Shown here one piece after another: positions 1-5,861 of a stretch of DNA of 7,739 nt. How positions within the stretch are numbered: the first letter of the stretch is position 1; each line of letters begins with the position of its first letter. The stretch is from JAUXFK01 sp034189035. Lineage in GTDB: Bacteria; Desulfobacterota; UBA8473. A program made the position numbers and the translations under genes. Location of the stretch: assembly GCA_034189035.1 (NCBI GenBank), contig JAXHVA010000158.1, positions 1-7,739 on the forward strand. The letters run 5' to 3'. The notes under the pieces are model-generated. The model ran no database searches. It was not told the DNA's origin and worked only from the letters and a program-made list of their open reading frames with translations.

Positions 1-113
1 TTCCGCCGATTGGTGCAAGGGTTTTTGAAGAAACATGCAAAATTGCTTGCACTTTCGGCCAACCTATTAACACATATAAATAAATATATCAACTCATTAA
101 CGCTTATTCAGCA

Positions 114-129
114 GGCCTTAAGAAAGGCC
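114..129. repeat. Perfect 6-bp hairpin GGCCTT-AAGA-AAGGCC at the edge of the RlaP remnant
   Basis: GGCCTT (114-119) and AAGGCC (124-129) are perfect inverted repeats around a four-base loop. The hairpin ends two bases before the ATG at 131. That ATG is where similarity to the RlaP/YcgL family begins abruptly, in the middle of the protein. The hairpin may mark a recombination or deletion junction, or may be coincidental. It has no T-tract, so it is not a standard terminator. The upstream stretch (1-113) is AT-rich and I see no coding there. Confidence 0.5.
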
Positions 130-130
130 A

Positions 131-769
131 ATGGATAAAAAACTTGACATTTCTTGCTGGGATTTGCAAAAAACTCTCAAGTTAATGAGAAAATCTAATC
201 TCCCTCTTCTCGTGTGGTTGCAATCTCCTATAATCTATAAAGAAGATTTGCGAATATCCAAGATTCTCAAAGAAACTTTTCCGAGATATGATTCCTTAAT
301 AAATAGTAATTATAATTACCTACATATTGCAAGAGGAAATTGCAGTGAGTATTTCAAAGGAGAAGAAGTATGGCTAAAAAATATTTTTATATTCTTCGGC
401 CTCTTCTCGATTGTAGATGGATTGAAAAGTTTGATAAGCCAATACTAATGGAATCCAAAATATTAGTAGAAAAAAAAGGACTCACAACTTAAAAAAGATA
501 TACATAAGATCATTGAAGGAAAGAAATCTGGTGAAGAATTTGATTTTGGACCTAAAATTCTTACCACACGCGATTTTGTAGGATCAGGAATAGAAAGGCT
601 CGAAAAATATCATCCAGAAAAAGTAGAATATAAGGGTTTCTCTGAACTCGATAAAATATTTAAGAAAATTGTAATACAATTTTTTCAAATTTCAAAAACT
701 CAATCTAAATCAACTATACAAGGTGTTATTCTGCTAAATCGCAATATTTTTCCGTTTCGAATGCTATAA
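131..769 (+). pseudogene. RlaP/YcgL-family nucleotidyltransferase remnant (5' truncated, two frameshifts)
   Basis: This matches the middle and C-terminal part of the RlaP/YcgL family (RNA-ligase-associated, Pol beta-like nucleotidyltransferases). Seen in order: KLDISCWDLQKTLKLMRKSN, then LQSPIIYKE, then NYLHIARGNCSEYFKGEEVW, all from 131. After a one-base shift come KKYFYILRPLLDCRWIE and KFDKPILMESK (about 377-470). Back in the first frame come QLKKDIHKIIEGKKSGEEF and DFVGSGIERLE, up to TAA at 767-769. The shifts lie in an A6 run (376-381, one base short) and an A8 run (470-477, one base long), so they cancel. The N-terminal catalytic part of the family (GSR...G and the DSDYD-type acidic motif) is missing, and an in-frame TAA at 119-121 precedes the ATG. 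The family normally has about 250 residues. True similarity probably ends near 690 and the last 25 or so codons look non-native. No function is expected. The family call is from memory of its motifs, and fairly sure. Confidence 0.78.
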
Positions 770-794
770 AGCAACATTATAAATATTGCTTTTT
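768..794 (+). terminator. Possible weak intrinsic terminator after the RlaP remnant
   Basis: AAAGCAA (768-774) pairs with TTGCTTT (786-792) across an 11-base loop and runs into a short T-tract (790-794). The stem is AT-rich with only two G-C pairs, so termination would be weak. Its position directly at the end of the RlaP remnant frame (TAA 767-769) fits a terminator. The call is tentative. Confidence 0.3.
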
Positions 795-910
795 GTCAGC
801 CCATTTCAAGGTTCGCTCTCATGGTTTAAGTGGAGGATAAAGCAATGCCTCTTGCGTAAATTCGGGTGAAAGGATTCCATGCTTCTTCAGATAACGGCTA
901 GGTGAGGCTC

Positions 911-960
911 GGAATAAAAGGAATAAAAGAGGGAATAAAAGGGGAATAAAAGGGACAGGC
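911..960 (+). repeat. Four near-tandem copies of GGAATAAAAG plus GGGACAGGC leader
   Basis: GGAATAAAAG occurs with starts at 911, 920, 932 and 943, that is with spacings of 9, 12 and 11 bases. The last copy runs into GGGACAGGC (952-960). AAAGGGGACAGGC-like strings are, as I recall, common beside Y1 REP-associated transposases in deltaproteobacteria, and here the array ends 78 bases before such a gene. It is probably the recognition or end region of that element. I did not find an inverted partner (GCCTGTCCC) downstream of the transposase gene within the window. Confidence 0.7.
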
Positions 961-1023
961 AAATAATACTTGATTGAATCTACAACATATGATACAAAAC
1001 GAATAAGAAAACATAGAATTCAA

Positions 1024-1031
1024 AGAGGAGG
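1024..1031 (+). promoter_or_regulatory. Strong ribosome binding site that fixes the transposase start
   Basis: AGAGGAGG lies seven bases upstream of the ATG at 1039 and is a near-perfect Shine-Dalgarno sequence. The open frame extends 23 codons further upstream to a TTG at 970, but that stretch shows no family similarity and the TTG lacks a comparable site, so ATG 1039 is taken as the start. Confidence 0.8.
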
Positions 1032-1038
1032 AAGCTAC

Positions 1039-1935
1039 ATGCCAAGAATTGCCAGGATGATCGTCAAGGGAGAGGATATGGTCTATCATGTTATATCGAG
1101 AACGGCACTTGACGGATATGTAATCGGAAATATCGAAAAAGAATACTTGCTCAAACTCATCAAGCGACTGAGCTCAGTATACTTTGCTGAAGTACTCGGC
1201 TTTTGTCTCATGGGAAACCATTTTCATCTTGTACTGAGGATGCACACAGAGGAAAATTATTCAGACGACGATATACAACGACGGTTTCAGTTATACTATG
1301 GAAAGAATAAAAGAGAATTCACTGATGGACAGATCCCCTTTTTCAGAGAAAAGTGGTCGAACCTGTCTGAGTATGTGAGGGAAATCAAGCAGGGATTCTC
1401 CAGATTTTATAACAGACTCCATCATAGAAAAGGATTCTTCTGGTCTGACAGGTTCAAAAGCGTTCTCGTTGATAATGGAGAGACCTTGATCAACTGTATG
1501 GCGTATATTGATCTTAACCCTATCCGCGCAGGAATATGCGACAGACCGGAAGAGTATCGCTGGTGCTCCTTAGGGTATCATATACAGACGAAGAACAATG
1601 ATGGTCTTCTCTCTTTAGACTTTGGTTTAAGGGAATTCAGTGTGAAGGCGGATGATGAGAAGCTGAGAAAGTACCGTGAATATGTATATGAAAAGGGATC
1701 TCTATTGAGCGTTGAGAAAGAGAGGGCAAAAGGTTTCCAGATAAATCGTGTTGACAGGTTCAGATCCAGAACCAGGTATTTTAATGACAGTGGCGTAATA
1801 GGGACTAAGGTATTTGTACACAGATGCTATGAACAGTTCAAACACTATTTCTCTTCGAAGAAAGAAAAGGTACCAAAAGGAATCAAAGGTTTGAACGGTG
1901 TTTATTCTATGAAGCGTCTTTATGAAAGGTTTTGA
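1039..1935 (+). CDS. REP-associated tyrosine (Y1/HUH) transposase
   Basis: A 298-residue single-strand DNA transposase of the Y1 (IS200-like) superfamily, in the REP-associated (RAYT) branch. Enzymes of this family cut and rejoin single-stranded DNA next to hairpins, using an HUH metal site and one tyrosine. Seen here: start MPRIARMIVKGEDMVYHVISR, a typical RAYT opening; HUH motif in FCLMGNHFHLVLR (H61, H63); likely catalytic tyrosine Y124 in FSRFYNR, followed by KGFFWSDRFKSV; and the signature YIDLNPIRAG (156-165) with EEYRWCS (171-177). The C-terminal part (about 240-262) has RSRTRYFNDSGVIGTKVFV, matching the extended form of about 300 residues. The gene is full length with no lesion, unlike most of its neighbours. 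It has its own strong ribosome binding site and the GGAATAAAAG repeats upstream. It stands alone, with no TnpB or accessory gene. The family call is secure; the choice of catalytic tyrosine is inferred from position. Confidence 0.93.
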   Translation: MPRIARMIVKGEDMVYHVISRTALDGYVIGNIEKEYLLKLIKRLSSVYFAEVLGFCLMGNHFHLVLRMHTEENYSDDDIQRRFQLYYGKNKREFTDGQIPFFREKWSNLSEYVREIKQGFSRFYNRLHHRKGFFWSDRFKSVLVDNGETLINCMAYIDLNPIRAGICDRPEEYRWCSLGYHIQTKNNDGLLSLDFGLREFSVKADDEKLRKYREYVYEKGSLLSVEKERAKGFQINRVDRFRSRTRYFNDSGVIGTKVFVHRCYEQFKHYFSSKKEKVPKGIKGLNGVYSMKRLYERF

Positions 1936-2072
1936 TCTATAGTAGAATCCACAAGATAAACACAATTGTTTTTTCTTTTATTTGTCTAACCGGCATCTTT
2001 ATATGGCTCATCTAACCTTTTGATCACAAAAAGTATTTACAATCCAAATAGATATTTATAAAAATAAAAACA

Positions 2073-2825
2073 ATGGCAACGCGGCTTAGTCTAAAAGGAT
2101 TTTATTCATCATTATACTACTGATCAAACGACTTCTACGCTTTTCTCAGCTACTCCAAAAACTCTAACTTCTCTATTTTACAAAAGCAAGACTATGGATA
2201 ACGTCCTATTTGGCAAATGAAAGGTAAAATGGTGAATAAAACCGAAATTAAGGGCTGTTATGAAAAACCATTCTTCAAAACTGATAAGGATTCCGATCAG
2301 GGTTATATCGTTGCTTAGGCTGGTGGGGCTAATCAATTAAAGCAAATCTTTTAGTCGCTCACTCAAGTTATTGGTAAGTGGATTAATTACCTTTTCAAAG
2401 AGGAGATTTATACCAATTCGGAAGGTATCGTATGGAGAAGGGTTTTAGGTGGCATCCTCTATAGTGATCTAAATCCTGCTATTGACTCTAATAGTAACAT
2501 GTTTTTTCATGATAGCGGATTTCAGATTTGTCTAAGAATACAAGACAGTGATGATTACTTTGCATATTATGAATACGGTATCTTTTGGATATACTCCAAT
2601 GATGAATGCTTTAGAAAATCTCTTGAACAATCAGGTTTGTCTGAAACCAACGAACATTTAATATCTGATCCGTTTCATTGGAATTTTCGACTAAAGGATA
2701 AAAGACAGTGTCTTGTGCGTTTTATCGGAATATCAATGAGTTCCAGCAAGTTCTGTGAACGCGAAGATACCGAACATCCCGGGACATGTGAAAGCCTGAG
2801 TTGGACTAAGGGACACAATTTCTAA
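2073..2825 (+). pseudogene. Unknown protein frame of 250 codons with four in-frame stops
   Basis: From ATG 2073 one frame runs to TAA 2823-2825, interrupted only by TGA 2121 (codon 17), TAA 2199 (43), TAG 2316 (82) and TAG 2352 (94). The text between the stops looks protein-like throughout: it opens MATRLSLKGFYSSLYY, continues GKMVNKTEIKGCYEKPFF and LTQVIGKWINYLFKEE, and the uninterrupted last 157 codons from 2358 include IQDSDDYFAYYEYGIFWIYS and DPFHWNFRLKD. It is rich in aromatic and acidic residues, with no signal peptide or membrane segment. I do not recognise a family. No clear ribosome binding site precedes 2073; the upstream bases are A-rich. Internal starts such as ATG 2499 could give a shorter product of 108 residues, but they lack a good site too. 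The simplest reading is a decayed gene. The bounds depend on the frame, not on homology. Confidence 0.5.
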
Positions 2826-2833
2826 ATAATAAA

Positions 2834-3089
2834 ATGTCAGCAAAAGAGACGTTTATGTTTGAATATGACTATACATATTTATAAATAGAAACCACCTCCC
2901 TAAAGACGCTATTCCGGATATTCAGAGAAAGAACTTTCCTAAAAATCAATTCACGATATCAGACCTCTGGATGATATCGGTAGCGGACCTAAAATCATGC
3001 AGCAGATGCTAACAAATAGTACAGTGTATATTTTGAACAAAGACATATCAAAAAGATGGCAGTATTATCACGGAAAAAATGAAACATGA
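2834..3089 (+). pseudogene. Possible decayed gene: short open stretches in three frames before the kinase
   Basis: Three protein-like pieces follow one another in different frames. MSAKETFMFEYDYTYL runs from ATG 2834 to TAA 2882. INRNHLPKDAIPDIQRKN with FTISDLW is open from 2869 to TAA 3010. SIHDIRPLDDIGSGPKI with VYILNKDISKRWQYYHG is open from 2943 to TGA 3087. The last piece ends in an ATGA overlap with the start of the kinase at 3086, as genes in operons often do. I cannot name the family, and each piece alone is short enough to arise by chance in AT-rich DNA. Together they suggest the frameshifted 3' end of a gene that once led into the kinase. Confidence 0.3.
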
Positions 3090-5410
3090 AAACAAAATAT
3101 AAAAATATAAAACTAATGCTCATCCTCATGGCTATCTCTTTGCTTGTTCTTATTCTTGCTCATATCCTTGATCTATTTTTGCCTGCAAGGGTTATTCATA
3201 ATGAGCCTTTACATTCTACAATTGAAACAATTGGAGCATTAGCCTCCATCATGATGGGAATTGTCTTGCTGCAAAGGCAATATTTAGAGGCCAATCATAA
3301 ATACGTATGGCTGATAGCTGGACTTTTTGTGATAGGGGTTTTAGACGGGTTTCATGCTATTGCTGCTCCGGTCAATAATTTTATTTTGCTCCATAGTTTA
3401 TCCATGTTTTTTGGAGGAATATTTTTTTCTTTTATGTGGCTTTCAGGAATCGTAAGATTCAATAGGGTTATCAAAAGAGTTCATTGGTTTGTGATGACGG
3501 CTTTTATTCTAATTTCAATCTGGATAATATCATCACCGAAAACGATGCCGCGAATGTTAAACAAAGGAGAATTCACTCCGATCACAATTTTTCTTAATAT
3601 GTTTGGCGGAGTCTTTTTTCTAGTTGGAACTGCATTTTTCCTTAGATATTTCTATCGGACTTTGGAAAAAGAATTCTACTGGTTAGCCAATTTCTCTCTT
3701 TTATTAGCTTTAAGTGGCTTTACTTTTACGTATGGAGACATCTGGACAAATCAATGGTGGTTTTGGCATGTTTTAAGATTGGCCGCTTTTATAATTGCTT
3801 TGTCGATTGTAATAAACAATTACCACAAAAATATCTCTGACCTTCAAATTACACTTAAAGAGCGTAAGCTGACGGAAAACCGTTTGCGAGAAAGTGAAGC
3901 ATTTACAAGGGCGGTCATGGAGAACGTTCCCATAGGCATAGCTGTAAACTCTGTTGATCCTGATGTAACTTTTGAATATATGAATGATAACTTTCCAAAA
4001 TTTTATCGGACAAAAAGAGAGAACCTTGCCACACCCGATGCTTTTTGGGAGTCTGTTTATGAGAATCCCGATTTCAGGGAAAAAATAAAAAAGCAGGTAT
4101 TTGATGATATCAGCAGCGGTGACCCTGAGTGCATGTATTGGAAAGATGTGCCGATTACCCGAAAGGGAGAAGAGACAACTTTCATTACTGCTCGAAACGT
4201 ACCGATTCCAGATAAAAAACTGATGATCTCGACAGTTTGGGATGTTACCGAACGCAAGCAGGTTGAGGAGACTATAAGAGATAGAGAGGAATTGTTAAAT
4301 AAAGTCGGTGATATAGCCCAAATCGGTGGTTGGGAAATGGACCTTGAGAAAGGTGGAAAAGCAACGTGGACCAAAGGAACCTATAATATTGTTGAGATCA
4401 ACCCGGAAGAACCCATACCAGGAGCAGATGAACACGTAAGTTGGTATCTTCCTGAATATCACGAGATGATAGAGAAAAAAATGAAAGACTTGATCGAAAC
4501 AAAACAGCCTATGATGTTTGAAGCAATGCTAAAAACAAAAAAAGGAAATTTAAAATGGTGCCAGACTATAGGAGAAGTTGTAGAGAGGAATGGAGAAGTC
4601 GTTAAATTACGGGGGATTTTTCATGACATCACCGAACGAAAGCAAGTGGAAGAAGAGCTGCGAAAGTATCAACAACACTTGGAAAAACTGGTCGAAGAGC
4701 GCACCTCGGCACTTGAAGCAAAGAATCAAGAATTAGAAACATTTACGTATTCAGTTTCCCATGACCTTAAAGCACCGCTACGCGGTATTGACGGATACAG
4801 TCGTTGGCTTATTGAAGACTATGCAAACAAACTTGATGAGGAGGGTGTTCTGTTTTTGCAGAATATCCGTCAGAGCGCTGCCCAAATGAATCAACTTATT
4901 GAGGATTTGCTGTCCTATTCGCGAATGGAACGCAAGGCAATTCAACTTGTAACTGTTGATCTAATTTCAATCATTGATGCCTTGATCCTTGAAAGAGAGC
5001 ACGACATAGAAACAAGACAGGTCAACCTGTCTATCAATCTGCCTTTTACAAAAGTGATTTCTGATATTGAGACAATACGGCAAGTACTTGGCAACTATTT
5101 GGATAATGCTATTAAATACCTGAAAAGGAATACCCCTGGGACAATTGAGATAGATGGTGAGGAGAACGGAGATTCCTTGACCGTATGGGTCAAAGATAAC
5201 GGGATCGGTTTTGATCCTCAATATCATGATCGAATCTTTGAAATCTTTCAGCGGTTACATCGTATCGACGAGTTCCCTGGTACTGGTGTCGGACTGGCAA
5301 TTGTTCGCAAGGCCGTTGAACGGATAGGCGGACGAGTATGGGCCGAGAGCGAACCGGATGAAGGATCGACTTTTTTTGTTACAATCCCTAAAAATGCCTC
5401 TATTAAATAA
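3086..5410 (+). CDS. Membrane-bound PAS-PAS sensor histidine kinase
   Basis: A 774-residue sensor kinase that should autophosphorylate on H559 and pass phosphate to a receiver. Residues 10-243 form about seven or eight hydrophobic helices; conserved-looking LHSTIETIG (42-50) and GVLDGFHAI (84-92) suggest a MASE-type integral membrane sensor, whose signal I cannot predict. Two PAS units follow (about 268-392 and 396-520), each closing with a TERKQVEE motif. Then come a charged coiled coil (about 516-552), HisKA with TYSVSHDLKAPLRGI (H559), and HATPase with N-box NYLDNAIKY (670-678), G1 DNGIGFD (704-710), F-box IFEIF (717-721) and G2 GTGVGLAI (732-739). All catalytic boxes are present and the frame is uninterrupted. 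The transmitter resembles phytochrome-type kinases that work with single-domain receivers, and such a receiver lies 16 bases downstream. A TGA directly upstream in frame (3080-3082) sets the start at ATG 3086; the ribosome binding site is weak. Confidence 0.93.
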   Translation: MKTKYKNIKLMLILMAISLLVLILAHILDLFLPARVIHNEPLHSTIETIGALASIMMGIVLLQRQYLEANHKYVWLIAGLFVIGVLDGFHAIAAPVNNFILLHSLSMFFGGIFFSFMWLSGIVRFNRVIKRVHWFVMTAFILISIWIISSPKTMPRMLNKGEFTPITIFLNMFGGVFFLVGTAFFLRYFYRTLEKEFYWLANFSLLLALSGFTFTYGDIWTNQWWFWHVLRLAAFIIALSIVINNYHKNISDLQITLKERKLTENRLRESEAFTRAVMENVPIGIAVNSVDPDVTFEYMNDNFPKFYRTKRENLATPDAFWESVYENPDFREKIKKQVFDDISSGDPECMYWKDVPITRKGEETTFITARNVPIPDKKLMISTVWDVTERKQVEETIRDREELLNKVGDIAQIGGWEMDLEKGGKATWTKGTYNIVEINPEEPIPGADEHVSWYLPEYHEMIEKKMKDLIETKQPMMFEAMLKTKKGNLKWCQTIGEVVERNGEVVKLRGIFHDITERKQVEEELRKYQQHLEKLVEERTSALEAKNQELETFTYSVSHDLKAPLRGIDGYSRWLIEDYANKLDEEGVLFLQNIRQSAAQMNQLIEDLLSYSRMERKAIQLVTVDLISIIDALILEREHDIETRQVNLSINLPFTKVISDIETIRQVLGNYLDNAIKYLKRNTPGTIEIDGEENGDSLTVWVKDNGIGFDPQYHDRIFEIFQRLHRIDEFPGTGVGLAIVRKAVERIGGRVWAESEPDEGSTFFVTIPKNASIK

Positions 5411-5417
5411 AAGGAGG
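5411..5417 (+). promoter_or_regulatory. Ribosome binding site of the receiver gene
   Basis: AAGGAGG lies nine bases before ATG 5427, in the 16-base gap after the kinase stop. It decides the start of the response regulator. The open frame reaches back to ATG 5358 inside the kinase gene, but that longer start gives no receiver sequence, whereas MNQKNPPYRPIILVQDNPAD from 5427 is the normal receiver opening. Confidence 0.8.
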
Positions 5418-5426
5418 AATTCACAG

Positions 5427-5860
5427 ATGAATCAGAAAAACCCTCCATACCGGCCAATTATTCTAGTTCAAGACAATCCAGCTGATATTGATCTGACTTT
5501 GCGAGCCTTTAAGAAACGACGGCTTATCAAGCCTATCTTAGTGGCCACAGATGGAGAAGAAGTAATGTCATTGATTCCACGCTAGGATTCCGGCGAGCCA
5601 ATGCCCCTTATCATTCTGTTGGATTTGAAACTGCCAAAAATAGACGGATTGGATTTTTGTGCTGTTTCAAAGAGCACCCAAGGCTAAAGCTGATTCCCGT
5701 GGTTATACTGACCAGTTCGTCGGAAAACCGTGACATCACTACCGCATATGAGTATGGGGCCAATTCATATATTATTAAACCAGTTGATTTCGATAAATTA
5801 ATTGCTGTGGCATCAGAGATTGAACTCTACTGGCTTGTAACGACAATTCTCCCAGAGTAG
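5427..5860 (+). pseudogene. Single-domain response regulator (Rcp1/CheY-like), broken by TAG and a frameshift
   Basis: This is a receiver-only regulator of about 144 codons, the expected phosphate acceptor for the adjacent kinase. Seen in order: IILVQDNPADIDLTLRAF, VATDGEEVMSLIPR, then in-frame TAG at 5583, then MPLIILLDLKLPKIDGLDF with the phospho-acceptor Asp (codon 5622-5624, residue 66). One base is then missing from the T run 5654-5658. In the next frame follow EHPRLKLIPVVILTSSS (switch Thr/Ser), YGANSYIIKPVDF (conserved Lys at 5777-5779) and IELYWLV, ending at TAG 5858. The domain is otherwise full length, so only two lesions separate it from an intact gene. The acidic pocket reads QD where the family has ED, DD or DE, a further departure. 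Reinitiation could give two halves but no working domain. The family call is secure; inactivation depends on the sequence being correct. Confidence 0.85.
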
Positions 5861-5861
5861 G

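Larger units (their letters stand above)
911..1935 (+). mobile_element. Putative RAYT element (repeat leader plus Y1 transposase)
   Basis: The GGAATAAAAG array with the GGGACAGGC string and the intact Y1 transposase together look like a REP-transposase unit. Such units generally do not make target duplications, and their ends are imperfect hairpins, so the boundaries cannot be fixed from one copy. The left limit is set at the first repeat and the right limit at the stop codon. The real element may extend into 1936-2072, where I see no clear end hairpin. Confidence 0.5.

Noticed and set aside
911..960. CRISPR-like short repeats
   Set aside because: Copies are 10 bases long and nearly abut, with no spacers; they fit a transposase-associated leader instead.
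970..1038. Upstream TTG-initiated extension of the transposase
   Set aside because: The 23 extra residues show no family similarity, and a near-perfect ribosome binding site sits just before ATG 1039.
2036..2062. Promoter candidate TTTACA ... TATAAA before the unknown 250-codon frame
   Set aside because: The spacing is only 15 bases and the region is so AT-rich that such matches are expected by chance.
5358..5426. Start of the receiver inside the kinase gene
   Set aside because: It translates kinase sequence in the wrong frame; AAGGAGG and a normal receiver opening place the start at 5427.
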